In this document: piece after piece, positions 1-7,302 of the stretch
How positions within the stretch are numbered: the first letter of the stretch is position 1
Layout: the number at the start of each line of letters is the position of its first letter
Program-made: the position numbers and the translations under genes
The notes under the pieces: generated by a model
What the model was told of the DNA's origin: nothing
Database searches by the model: none
Seen by the model: only the letters and a program-made list of their open reading frames with translations
Source of the DNA: Gammaproteobacteria bacterium
Lineage (GTDB): Bacteria > Pseudomonadota > Gammaproteobacteria > Xanthomonadales > Marinicellaceae
Direction of reading: 5' to 3'
Assembly (NCBI GenBank): GCA_030426705.1
Contig: JAUHXW010000007.1
Span: 1 to 21,486 of the forward strand
Length of the DNA stretch: 21,486 bases

Positions 1-822
1 AACATCGTTGATATTTCGTTTTTTGCTGAAGATGCACTTGAGTTGGATGAGTTGGCCAAAGCCAATGGCGTGACCGCTTTGGTTGATTTTGGTTTGGCTC
101 CGGGTATTTCAAACCTCTATGCCGGGCATTTTGTCAGCGAATACGACGCCGTTGATTCTTTTGCCTGTAAAGTCGGTGGAGTGCCGGTTGAGCGCCTCAA
201 ACCATTTGAGTACAAAGCACCGTTTGCCCCATTGGATGTGATTGAAGAATACACCCGTCCTGCTCGCATGATGCGAAATGGTAAGGAAATCATTTTACCG
301 GCGATGAGTGAAATTGAGTCCCTTTATTTCAAAGGTGTGGGCCACATGGAAGCTTTTAACACCGATGGTTTGCGTTCGCTGTTACAAACCGTAGACATCC
401 CCAATATGGCAGAAAAAACCGTGCGCTACAACGGCCATGCCGGTTTCATTCAAAAGCTGATTGATGCAGGCTTTTTCAAACCCGAACACCGTGAAGCCAC
501 CGCCAAAGTGCTGCTGGAACAATGGCAATTTGCTGAAAACGAGCCCGATTTAACGGTGATGGAAATTTCTGCCAGTGGTTTAAAAAATGGCCAGAACATG
601 GCAGAAACATTTCAATTGATTGACCATTATGACCATGAGAACAACGTGTCTTCAATGGCCCGAACCACCGGTTATACTTGTGCTGCCGGCGTGCGTTTGG
701 CTTTGAACCATGATTTACCACACGGGGTGTTACCACCGGAAATCATAGGACAAAATCGCGGTTGGTTTGAAGCCATTTTCAAGGAATTAGCACAATACAA
801 CATCCACATCGTGAAGCAATGA
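1..822 (+). CDS. Saccharopine dehydrogenase-like oxidoreductase, C-terminal part (5' truncated)
   Basis: The reading frame is open from base 1, so the gene begins upstream of the window; the TTG at 43 is internal and is not its start. The visible 273 residues match the catalytic/C-terminal region of the saccharopine dehydrogenase (Lys9-like) family: a GLAPGISNLYAGHF segment after the Rossmann part, a long alpha/beta domain with GGVPVERLKPFEYKAPF, and the family-typical TVRYNGHAGF stretch. Such enzymes carry out NAD(P)-dependent oxidoreduction on lysine or saccharopine-type substrates in the cytoplasm. The N-terminal nucleotide-binding half is not visible, so cofactor and substrate cannot be judged. 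The stop overlaps the next gene's start by four bases (ATGA, 819-822), which suggests translational coupling to the MscS-like channel. The family is fairly secure; the exact reaction is open. Confidence 0.8.
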   Translation, partial: NIVDISFFAEDALELDELAKANGVTALVDFGLAPGISNLYAGHFVSEYDAVDSFACKVGGVPVERLKPFEYKAPFAPLDVIEEYTRPARMMRNGKEIILPAMSEIESLYFKGVGHMEAFNTDGLRSLLQTVDIPNMAEKTVRYNGHAGFIQKLIDAGFFKPEHREATAKVLLEQWQFAENEPDLTVMEISASGLKNGQNMAETFQLIDHYDHENNVSSMARTTGYTCAAGVRLALNHDLPHGVLPPEIIGQNRGWFEAIFKELAQYNIHIVKQ

Positions 823-1877
823 TTGATTCACTGATTTATTATTTCAACAGCCTGTCAGTCTTTGGCAAAGTGGCCATTGTGCTGAATATCAGTTTGTTTG
901 TGCTGGCCGGTTATTTATTTTCTAAAATCGTACCATCTGATTCCGAAGCACTGAACACAAAACGAGCCAGAAATTTACGTTTGATGAATGTGTTGTTGTG
1001 GTCGATTTATTTGTTTGACTGGCTGTGGAATTACATCATCTATGATCACGGTCACAGCGAGTTTTTCAAACGCGTTTCACAAACCGGACTGGTGTTTTTA
1101 TTGGGCTATTTATTCACCCAGTTTTCGCACACCTGGACCATCCGAAAATATGGTAAGGTGCGCACTGTTGAAGGCAAAGAAACCCGATCCAGAACTTATC
1201 AATCAGAGATGGGCTACATCATCATCCTGTTGATAACCATTGCTGTTTCATTGTTATTGCTTATCAATATTTGGCAGGTCACTTCGTGGTTACAGGCGAC
1301 TGGCGTGATTGGTGGTGTTTTGGTGATTTTGTTTGGCACCAAAGAAGCCTGGGCTCATGATGCAGTCGCCGGATTAATCATGTTGCATCAAGGCGAAATC
1401 GGCCCTGGTGTGGTTTGCAGAATTGAACAACTGGGCGTGTTTGGTGTGGTCAGACGCATGTCTTTGACCGAAACCACTTTTCATGATGTGATACAAAAGC
1501 ACAACATCATCGTGGCCAATTCAAAACTGCGCGCAGTGCCTGTAGAAATCCTGAACAAGGTCGATTCCCCACACTGGAATGACTATGTCGAGTTCAACAT
1601 TGGCTATGACACAGCTTCAGAACAAGTCGAAAACTACATCCAGGCGGTGTGGGCCAAAGCCTGTGAGTTAGAAAAGCATTTGGATCCGGAAAAAACACCG
1701 CGATTGGTACTGGTTAATCCGGGCGATCATGCCATTTTGTGGCGCATGAATTATCGTGTTGAATCGGTTTACCGCATCAAACAAGCCCGCTATGCCATCA
1801 ACCGTGCTGCCTTCGATTTGCAAACCGAGCATGGCTTGTCATTGGCTACACCGATAACGCATCAGTCTGTTGGTTAA
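819..1877 (+). CDS. MscS-family mechanosensitive channel-like membrane protein
   Basis: This 352-residue protein has about five hydrophobic segments (near residues 15-37, 54-73, 86-103, 132-152 and 157-190) followed by a soluble C-terminal part. The last hydrophobic stretch (LQATGVIGGVLVILFGTKEA) and the HDAVAGLIMLHQGEIGPGVV segment align in pattern with the pore helix and the start of the beta-domain of MscS channels. The VFGVVRRMSLTETTFHD region matches the small beta domain. MscS channels release solutes on hypo-osmotic shock. Its start codon sits inside the stop of the preceding dehydrogenase gene (four-base overlap), so the two are probably co-translated. The glycine/alanine packing of the pore helix is looser than in E. 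coli MscS, so it may be a divergent member. What gates it cannot be read from sequence. Confidence 0.78.
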   Translation: MIDSLIYYFNSLSVFGKVAIVLNISLFVLAGYLFSKIVPSDSEALNTKRARNLRLMNVLLWSIYLFDWLWNYIIYDHGHSEFFKRVSQTGLVFLLGYLFTQFSHTWTIRKYGKVRTVEGKETRSRTYQSEMGYIIILLITIAVSLLLLINIWQVTSWLQATGVIGGVLVILFGTKEAWAHDAVAGLIMLHQGEIGPGVVCRIEQLGVFGVVRRMSLTETTFHDVIQKHNIIVANSKLRAVPVEILNKVDSPHWNDYVEFNIGYDTASEQVENYIQAVWAKACELEKHLDPEKTPRLVLVNPGDHAILWRMNYRVESVYRIKQARYAINRAAFDLQTEHGLSLATPITHQSVG

Positions 1878-1909
1878 ATAAAAGAATCAAAAGTCCACAG
1901 TGCGTTAAA

Positions 1910-2452
1910 ATGATTTCCTTGGTCAGCCCAGTTAAGTTTAAAACCAATCAAGCCAATGATTCTGTTACGATTTACACCAAACCAGAAGCTTACTTTGTTG
2001 TTGTTTTTCTTGCCTGCGTCATTGGTCTTTGCTGCCTACCATTCAGCAGTTTCAAAAATGATTATTTTGCTTATTTAGGCTTAATTTTTGTCTTGGTTTT
2101 ATTAACTTACTATTTTGTGACCAACAATCAATCAGTCTGTTTTCAAAAAAACCAGCACATAAAAGTCAGAAAAGGAATCACCCATTGGAGCATCCCTGTC
2201 ACTGTTATTGAAGGAGGCTACACCTCTTATCGGATGCTGTCATCTCAACAAACTCGAGAAAACACGCATTTCCTGGAGTTTGAACTGAAAGTCAACTTAC
2301 CAGACTGCCACAAGCATAGGATCAGTAATGGCATCGCCAATATTTTTACCTATGGATTTCATCATTGGGGCAGCGAACAAAACAAACTTTGGGAGAAATT
2401 CAATCAAATACTTCGTGATAACAGTATCCCAGTATTAACCGTTGAGCGGTAA
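1910..2452 (+). CDS. Hypothetical membrane protein with two N-terminal helices
   Basis: I do not recognise this 180-residue protein as a named family. Two adjacent hydrophobic helices lie near residues 27-47 and 53-71. A soluble C-terminal region follows, with beta-like stretches (SVCFQKNQHIKVRKG, HWSIPVTVIEGGYTSYRM) and a final helix (EQNKLWEKFNQILRDN). The two-helix-then-beta layout resembles small bacterial membrane proteins with a PH-like domain, but no motif settles it. The start at 1910 is the first ATG and has no convincing Shine-Dalgarno. The gene follows the MscS-like gene by 32 bases on the same strand and may share its transcript. It looks more AT-rich than its upstream neighbours. 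It converges on the next gene with only 13 bases between stops. Confidence 0.6.
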   Translation: MISLVSPVKFKTNQANDSVTIYTKPEAYFVVVFLACVIGLCCLPFSSFKNDYFAYLGLIFVLVLLTYYFVTNNQSVCFQKNQHIKVRKGITHWSIPVTVIEGGYTSYRMLSSQQTRENTHFLEFELKVNLPDCHKHRISNGIANIFTYGFHHWGSEQNKLWEKFNQILRDNSIPVLTVER

Positions 2453-2465
2453 CCACAGGCTAATA

Positions 2466-3647
2466 TCACAAATACTTCAGCCACCATTGTGTATGGGTTG
2501 ATTTATAGCGATCAAACCATTTGCAGACAAAATATAAAAACAACACCGTAGCAAACCAGGCGGTATACAGTCTCAATAAGGATGGTTGGTAAAATTCGGG
2601 CCAGTTTTGTGGGTTTCTGGTATTGACCAAATCAAACCATTCTCCATGAACCACCTTGAAATAAATCAAAGAAGAGCAATGAATCACAAAGAAGTGTAAT
2701 ACGTAGAAGAAAAACGGCACACGACCAAATACGCGCAGAATTTCAAACAGTTTAGCGGATACTTTTTCAAAGAAAATCAGTAACAAAAATGCAGGACCCA
2801 ATGTCATCAACAAATACAACAACGAAGGCGGGTACTTTTGTGTATTCAGAAAAGACATCACAGAAAACAAGGCATTTTTTTGTGATTCCCAATCAGCCGT
2901 ATCTCCATAGAAATTGCTGAAACGTAACAATACAAACAGCACAATGGCACCAACACCCAGACGGTACAGCCATCGGGTTCGCTTCTGTTCATCGAATAAC
3001 ATCACATGACCAAACACATAACCAGCTGCTATGACACCAATCCAGGGCACAATGGGATAAGCAAAGAACACGCCCCAATTACCGGCCTCATTCAGACCTT
3101 GCCAACCACCTTCATGCAGCACTTTCCAAAGCCATGCAAAACTCCCCATGTCAGCAGGCACAATTGGATTCAACAAGTTATGACCAAAAATGATTAACAG
3201 GGCTATCATCAGAATCATTTTGTCAGACAACCAAACCAAACCTGCCAAAGCAATCATTGCAATGCCTATTGCCCAAATGACTTGCAAGAAAAAGCCCCAC
3301 TCATTCCAGAAGAATCCCAAAGTCCAACTGTAATTGACCACAATGATTTCAATGAAAATCAACCACAAGCCACGAACCAGTAGGAACCTGCTCAGCGTTG
3401 CGGTATTTTGATTTTTTTGTTGATAAAGGAAAGCAGAAGTACCCGCCAGAAAGACAAAGACCGGCGCACAAAAGTGGGTGATCCAGCGAGTAAAAAAGTA
3501 CTCTGGTGAAGTTTGGGTCAGGTCTTCGGGGGCAAAGGCCTCCACCGACCAAAAATCCCTGACATGATCAATGGCCATCAGAATGATGACCAAACCCCGG
3601 AGAATATCCAAAGAGTAAATACGTTTCCTGCTGATTTCTGTGTTCAT
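2466..3647 (-). CDS. DUF1624 / heparan-alpha-glucosaminide N-acetyltransferase-like membrane protein
   Basis: This is a polytopic membrane protein of about 393 residues. The N-terminal signature RIYSLDILRGLVIILMAIDH plus VRDFW, then THFCAPVFVFLAGTSAFLY, is characteristic of the DUF1624 / HGSNAT catalytic-domain family (membrane acyltransferase-like proteins); the conserved Asp-His of AIDH lies in the first helix. Roughly ten hydrophobic segments follow. The frame opens 18 codons earlier (3701), but I chose the ATG at 3645-3647. An AAGGG Shine-Dalgarno sits at 3656-3660 and an extended -10 promoter candidate at 3668-3676 would leave the longer start untranscribed. Bacterial members are mostly uncharacterised, so acetyl transfer to a sugar amine across the membrane is family inference. 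It lies 94 bases downstream of lrgB on the same strand but seems to have its own promoter. Confidence 0.8.
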   Translation of the reverse strand: MNTEISRKRIYSLDILRGLVIILMAIDHVRDFWSVEAFAPEDLTQTSPEYFFTRWITHFCAPVFVFLAGTSAFLYQQKNQNTATLSRFLLVRGLWLIFIEIIVVNYSWTLGFFWNEWGFFLQVIWAIGIAMIALAGLVWLSDKMILMIALLIIFGHNLLNPIVPADMGSFAWLWKVLHEGGWQGLNEAGNWGVFFAYPIVPWIGVIAAGYVFGHVMLFDEQKRTRWLYRLGVGAIVLFVLLRFSNFYGDTADWESQKNALFSVMSFLNTQKYPPSLLYLLMTLGPAFLLLIFFEKVSAKLFEILRVFGRVPFFFYVLHFFVIHCSSLIYFKVVHGEWFDLVNTRNPQNWPEFYQPSLLRLYTAWFATVLFLYFVCKWFDRYKSTHTQWWLKYL

Positions 3648-3667
3648 CGGCACAACCCTTTTCTTTG

Positions 3668-3697
3668 ATTGTAGCAAATTAATTTCCCACGCAACAA
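3668..3697 (-). promoter_or_regulatory. Candidate extended -10 promoter for the DUF1624-type gene
   Basis: Read on the minus strand, TGC-TACAAT (3676 to 3668) is an extended -10 element matching TGn-TATAAT at all but one base. A weak TTGTTG lies 18 bases upstream (3692-3697). Initiation near 3661 would give a short leader holding the AAGGG ribosome site before the ATG at 3647. This is a pattern match only. Confidence 0.4.
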
Positions 3698-3741
3698 TCA
3701 AATATTAACGACATAACAATGCCACGTTTAGATCACGCCTT

Positions 3742-4467
3742 CTAAGTCCAGCCCAATAGATGCATCCAGGGAGGTAAAATAAAAGCGATTAACATGGCTG
3801 ATAAGGCCATTCCCAAACCAGAAAAAGCGCCCATCACTGGATGAATTTGTAAAGCCCTTGCTGTTCCTACACCATGCGCCGATACACCCATGGCAATACC
3901 TTTTATTTTCGGGTCTTCAATACCCAACCATTTAAAAATCAAACTGCCGCACATCGCACCAACCACTCCGGTAATAATCACAAAACCAGCAGTTAAGGCT
4001 TGAATACCCCCCAATTGTTCACTGACCACAATGGCCACTGGCGTGGTGACCGACTTCGGTGCCAGCGACATTTGCGTGGCATGACTGGCATCCAAAAGTT
4101 GCGCCAAACCGACTGCACCGGTCGCACCAACCAATACGCCCACCACTACAGTCACCAAAATAGGTAACCACATTTGTTTAATCAAATCCAAATTCTGGTA
4201 CAAAGGATAAGCCAAAGCCACCGTCGCCGGACCTAAGAAGAAATGAATCAACTGACCGCCGACCATGTATTGTTGATAATCAAAACCTGCTGCTACCAAG
4301 CCAGCAATAATTACAATGATGGAGGTCAAAACAGGATGCAACAAAGGTTGTTGTCCACACTTTTGATACAGCACATGAGCCAGATAATACACTCCCAGCG
4401 TCATACACAAACCCAACCAAGGATTGCTTTGTAGGAAACTAATCAATTGGTTGAAAACTACACTCAT
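3742..4467 (-). CDS. lrgB: LrgB/CidB family membrane protein (YohK-like)
   Basis: This 241-residue polytopic membrane protein carries the hallmark LrgB-family segments ATVALAYPLYQNLDLIK, LAPKSVTTPVAIVVSEQLGG and GVSAHGVGTARALQ. The last two are the most conserved parts of the family. LrgB/CidB proteins work with a small LrgA/CidA partner. In Gram-positive bacteria they are linked to murein hydrolase control and holin-like behaviour, and in plants and some bacteria to glycolate or pyruvate transport; the role in Gram-negatives (YohK) is poorly defined. I chose the ATG at 4465-4467 rather than the earlier in-frame ATG at 4573-4575. It gives a normal family length and a four-base ATGA overlap with lrgA, whereas the longer form would overlap lrgA by more than 100 bases. 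Confidence 0.9.
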   Translation of the reverse strand: MSVVFNQLISFLQSNPWLGLCMTLGVYYLAHVLYQKCGQQPLLHPVLTSIIVIIAGLVAAGFDYQQYMVGGQLIHFFLGPATVALAYPLYQNLDLIKQMWLPILVTVVVGVLVGATGAVGLAQLLDASHATQMSLAPKSVTTPVAIVVSEQLGGIQALTAGFVIITGVVGAMCGSLIFKWLGIEDPKIKGIAMGVSAHGVGTARALQIHPVMGAFSGLGMALSAMLIAFILPPWMHLLGWT

Positions 4468-4826
4468 GATTGCGTTGAGCCATTGGTTTTTTTGACCATT
4501 CTTTGTAACAGCAAGCCAGTCACTACCAGGGAAATCACCGTGCTTAATACCATGCTGACCAACATCGCCAGCCATTCATTGGCCAACAAATCAAATAACA
4601 ACATGATGCCTACACCAGCAGGCACAAATAACAGTGCCAAATATTTCAGCAAAAACCCCGAACCCGCAGCTATCACTGTCGGTGGTTTTTTAAACAACAA
4701 CAGACTTAAAAACAACAACACCATACCTGCTACGCCACCAGGAATGGGCCACTGCATCATATGCATCAACCACATACCCAATTGGTGAAACAGCACCAAC
4801 ACCAGAATTCCTGCAAACGTCTTCAT
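4464..4826 (-). CDS. lrgA: LrgA/CidA family holin-like membrane protein (YohJ-like)
   Basis: This 120-residue protein has four hydrophobic helices and a basic C-terminus (LLLQRMVKKTNG), typical of LrgA/CidA. The signature MQWPIPGGVAGMVLLFLSLL followed by LLFVPAGVGIM is diagnostic for the family, where the PxPG..G and F(V)PAGVG motifs are conserved. It is the first gene of a two-gene unit with lrgB, joined by a stop/start overlap, as expected for proteins acting as one membrane complex. The start has no strong Shine-Dalgarno. The unit is transcribed away from the exported amidohydrolase, with 328 bases between the two starts. Proposed roles range from holin-like autolysis control to small organic acid transport; the sequence does not choose between them. 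Confidence 0.9.
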   Translation of the reverse strand: MKTFAGILVLVLFHQLGMWLMHMMQWPIPGGVAGMVLLFLSLLLFKKPPTVIAAGSGFLLKYLALLFVPAGVGIMLLFDLLANEWLAMLVSMVLSTVISLVVTGLLLQRMVKKTNGSTQS

Positions 4827-5154
4827 TATTCAGAAATTTGTCAGCTCATCTGGCGCTTGGAATCCAAATTTAAACCATAGGTACTTGTTTGACTTTTGAC
4901 TGCCAAGCAATTGAGTCAATCCTGCAAATCGTGCTCCTGCGGCCACCTGTGCGCTCAAACACAACCCGGCAATCGCTGAAATTTTACACATCATGGCTAT
5001 CTCTGTTTATGGGTTGGTTCATTGTAATGATAGGGGAACCAATTGTCATGAAACTGATTCAAAGAGATGCCCATACTTTAGTCGTGTTACAAATACAACC
5101 AGTACCACCTCGGCTTATGGTAGGATGTTTCTGTCATTTTTACCGGAGCCTCCA
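4827..5154. other. Divergent intergenic region between lrgA and the amidohydrolase
   Basis: These 328 bases separate two divergent genes and must hold both promoters. On the minus strand, TTGGCA (4906-4901) is a fair -35 for lrgA, but the hexamer 17 bases away (TACCTA) is poor. On the plus strand no convincing -35/-10 pair was found for the amidohydrolase. An 89-codon frame (4889-5158) crosses it without ribosome site or recognisable homology and overlaps the amidohydrolase start, so I do not call it. No terminator, tRNA or clear long palindrome was seen. Confidence 0.5.
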
Positions 5155-6426
5155 ATGAAAATTCTGATTACCCTACTATTTTTGTTCAATGCGAACTTAC
5201 AGGCAGAAACCATTTTGTTACAGGCCAAAGCTTACCTCGATGTTGACTCCGGTAAACTGGTCGAACCTGCGAATATTCTGGTTGAAGACCAGTTCATCAA
5301 AGACATCAATCCCGAAACCGTCGACCCCAGCTGGCGGGTGATTCAACTTGAAGGACAATATATTTTGCCGGGCTTGATGGACATGCACACACATTTGGAT
5401 TTGGATTATAACGATGGTTTTGGCACCATCATTACCAATGAAAGCGCCAGCAAAGGTGCTATCAGGGCTGCCAAAAATGCTGAAAAGACCTTAATGGCGG
5501 GATTTACCACAGTCAGAAACGTAGGCCAGGTTCACATCACCGGTGAACTGATTGGTGCGGCGCTTTCTGAAGCGGAGCAAGCCGGCTGGATTAAATCACC
5601 AAGAATCATCCCAGCGGGTCATATGATCAGTATCACAGGCGGTCATGCGGATTTGTCATTGGGTTTGTCTGAGAATTTATTTGAACCGGAGCCTAAACAC
5701 GGTATTGTCAATGGTGTGGCTGATGCCATTGAGGCTGTTCGTTACCAAATCAAACACGGCGCGAAAGTGATTAAAATGCACGCCACCGCCGGAGTCATGT
5801 CCCTGGAAGATACCGTAGGCGCACAACAATTGAGTGAAGAAGAAATGCAAGCCATCGTCGCTGAAGCCAATCGCCATCACATGAAAGTAGCCGCTCATGC
5901 ACACGGTACCGAAGGCATCAAAGCAGCCATCAAGGCAGGTGTAGCCTCTATTGAGCATGGCTCGCTGTTGGATGAAGAAGGCATGAAATTGATGAAAAAG
6001 CACAATGTTTTTTTGGTGCCCACCACCGGCCTGGTCGATTTTGTGATGGCAGGCATTGATAACAACAACCCCAAAATCGCCGCCAAAGCCAAATATGTGT
6101 TGCCACTCGCTAAAGAAAATCTGGCCAAAGCCATAAAGACCGGTGTGAAAATTGCCTTGGGAACAGATTCCCCGCTGATTCCCCACGGTCAAAATGCCTA
6201 TGAATTATCTGCCATGATGGACAAGGGCATGAGCGCTGTTGATGCCATTCGCTCTGCGACACTTCACACTGCCGAGTTATTGGGCGTAGAAGATAGAGGG
6301 CAAATCAAAACAGGATTGTTGGCAGACATCATTGCTGTTGATGAAAATCCCTTGGAAAACATCAAATCATTAGAACATGTAAGTTTTGTGATGAAAGGTG
6401 GCGTGGTTTATAAAATCAAAGATTAG
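5155..6426 (+). CDS. Exported metal-dependent amidohydrolase (imidazolonepropionase/Xaa-Pro dipeptidase-like)
   Basis: This is a 423-residue enzyme with an N-terminal signal peptide (MKILITLLFLFNANLQA, cleavage after QA), so it probably acts in the periplasm. It is an amidohydrolase-superfamily TIM barrel. The HxH metal motif is in GLMDMHTHLD (H78, H80), a candidate carboxylated lysine in VIKMHATAG (K207), metal histidines in VAAHAHG (H248) and SIEHG (H268), and the catalytic Asp in ALGTDSPLIPHG (D338). The set is complete, so the enzyme is likely active with two metal ions. Close relatives include prolidase-like enzymes cleaving dipeptides or N-acyl amino acids; the substrate is not defined here. 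The frame is open from 4993, but I place the start at 5155 because GGAG precedes it at good spacing and a signal peptide begins there. Confidence 0.88.
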   Translation: MKILITLLFLFNANLQAETILLQAKAYLDVDSGKLVEPANILVEDQFIKDINPETVDPSWRVIQLEGQYILPGLMDMHTHLDLDYNDGFGTIITNESASKGAIRAAKNAEKTLMAGFTTVRNVGQVHITGELIGAALSEAEQAGWIKSPRIIPAGHMISITGGHADLSLGLSENLFEPEPKHGIVNGVADAIEAVRYQIKHGAKVIKMHATAGVMSLEDTVGAQQLSEEEMQAIVAEANRHHMKVAAHAHGTEGIKAAIKAGVASIEHGSLLDEEGMKLMKKHNVFLVPTTGLVDFVMAGIDNNNPKIAAKAKYVLPLAKENLAKAIKTGVKIALGTDSPLIPHGQNAYELSAMMDKGMSAVDAIRSATLHTAELLGVEDRGQIKTGLLADIIAVDENPLENIKSLEHVSFVMKGGVVYKIKD

Positions 6427-6441
6427 CATAGGGAGCTCTGT

Positions 6442-6500
6442 TGAGCCCAAAAAACACTTCGACGGGCTCAGTTTGCTTGGTATTCAAGCCGGCTGAGCCC
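6442..6500. repeat. REP-like nested hairpin between convergent genes
   Basis: GGGCTCAG (6464-6471) pairs perfectly with CTGAGCCC (6493-6500). Inside it GCTTG (6475-6479) pairs with CAAGC (6485-6489), separated from the outer stem by a symmetric 3x3 internal loop. A further TGAGCCC at 6442-6448 can pair with the same GGGCTCA, giving a switchable three-arm arrangement. The CTTCGACGGGCTCAG core resembles a motif I recall from intergenic repeats in many proteobacteria. No T-run follows, so this is more like a REP element than an intrinsic terminator, though it may mark the ends of both converging transcripts. Confidence 0.55.
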
Positions 6501-6541
6501 CGATCTTACTTTCACGATTTAAGAAAAGTTAAATTTCAAAT

Positions 6542-6961
6542 TCAATCGCGAATTTCTTCAGGCTGATTTGAAAAGTCAAGCAAGGCTTGTTTCTGCTCTT
6601 TTGATAATTCATAGATGCGATCAATGGTACATTCTTGTTTGAATTGACCTGGGACTATGATGGAATCAAATTTGGCATTCAGAATGGTGCCAAAATCTTG
6701 TTTGAGTTTGATGCTCTGAGCAAATGGCAGTTCGGTACAAGCCGAAAGCAACCTCACCAGATAATTTTTTCGTTGTGAGCTTTTTAATATCAAATGTCTG
6801 TTATCCAAGGGTTGCCATCCTTGAAACCTGAACTGCTGAATGCGATCTTTTTGCAACAACTGTTCACTTTGGATAAAAGCCTGATAATCTGGTCTGTTGT
6901 GTTGACTGTTGTGACAGGCCGATAAAAATCCAATCACAATCAATACAATTATTTTTTTCAT
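6542..6961 (-). CDS. Putative lipoprotein, DUF6491-like
   Basis: This is a 139-residue protein starting at the ATG complementary to 6959-6961, preceded by GAGGA at good spacing; the frame extends 27 codons further upstream but without support. The N-terminus MKKIIVLIVIGFLSAC ends in a lipobox (L-S-A-C), so the mature protein is predicted to be lipid-anchored at the Cys. The remainder has the pattern of DUF6491-type small lipoproteins: FRFQGWQPLDNRHLIL, a YLVRLLSAC with a conserved Cys, DSIIVPG, and CTIDRIYEL near the end. The two later Cys could form a disulfide. Function is unknown. It is convergent with the amidohydrolase, with the REP-like hairpin between them. The family name is from memory of the motif pattern. 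Confidence 0.72.
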   Translation of the reverse strand: MKKIIVLIVIGFLSACHNSQHNRPDYQAFIQSEQLLQKDRIQQFRFQGWQPLDNRHLILKSSQRKNYLVRLLSACTELPFAQSIKLKQDFGTILNAKFDSIIVPGQFKQECTIDRIYELSKEQKQALLDFSNQPEEIRD

Positions 6962-7069
6962 CTCGCTGTCCTCATTCGAAAACCATAGCTTATCAAAAAC
7001 ACCCTGAATTGTTGCTGAATTATGAGCAAAAAACACATCCATTTGGATGAATCAATGTCTGGACTGTTC

Positions 7070-7216
7070 TTAGGAGAGCCGATGATCGGCTCGACCCGCC
7101 GAGCCGGTTGGTGAGCGAAGCGAATCAGAGGTGAAGAGCGCGAGGTTAAAAGCCATGTCTGCCGCGGCCGCTTTCAAATTAGTCGGGAACAAATTTGAAT
7201 GAAGGCCCAAAGACAT
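7070..7216. repeat. Structured GC-richer intergenic segment, probable dispersed repeat
   Basis: Within AT-rich surroundings this segment holds a tight hairpin GAGCCGA-tga-TCGGCTC (7076-7092). It also has a long imperfect hairpin from 7155 to 7216: ATGTCT (7155-7160) with AGACAT (7211-7216), GGCC (7166-7169) with GGCC (7204-7207), and TTCAAATT (7173-7180) with AATTTGAA (7192-7199), about 18 paired bases in all. It includes the 8-base palindrome GCGGCCGC (7164-7171). The minus strand has a 28-codon frame starting at 7154, but I take that as accidental. A non-coding repeat or small RNA fits better than a gene. Confidence 0.45.
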
Positions 7217-7302
7217 TCCTTCTTTCTGTAAATAATATTACTGAGTCAATCTATCATCATCTAAGATAAAGTATTTGCTATAGTTAATTCTTTGGACGGT
7301 TA

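Noticed and set aside
2437..2455. Possible terminator TTAACCG-ttgag-CGGTAA between convergent genes
   Set aside because: The stem is short with a bulge and there is no T-run in either direction.
4468..4575. Longer N-terminus for LrgB
   Set aside because: It would overlap lrgA by over 100 bases and exceed family length. The ATG at 4465-4467 gives the usual four-base overlap.
4993..5154. Longer N-terminus for the amidohydrolase
   Set aside because: The extra 54 residues are low in pattern and would bury the signal peptide that starts at 5155, where a good ribosome site exists.
4889..5158. An 89-codon plus-strand frame with a hydrophobic middle
   Set aside because: No ribosome site, no recognisable homology, and it runs across the amidohydrolase start with its GGAG ribosome site. 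Best explained as open frame in a promoter region.
5677..6192. A 171-codon minus-strand frame rich in His, Phe and Gly
   Set aside because: Antisense to the conserved amidohydrolase core, whose metal motifs are intact. Composition is that of a reverse shadow.
7068..7154. A 28-codon minus-strand frame in the structured segment
   Set aside because: No ribosome site and no recognisable product; palindromes explain the sequence better.
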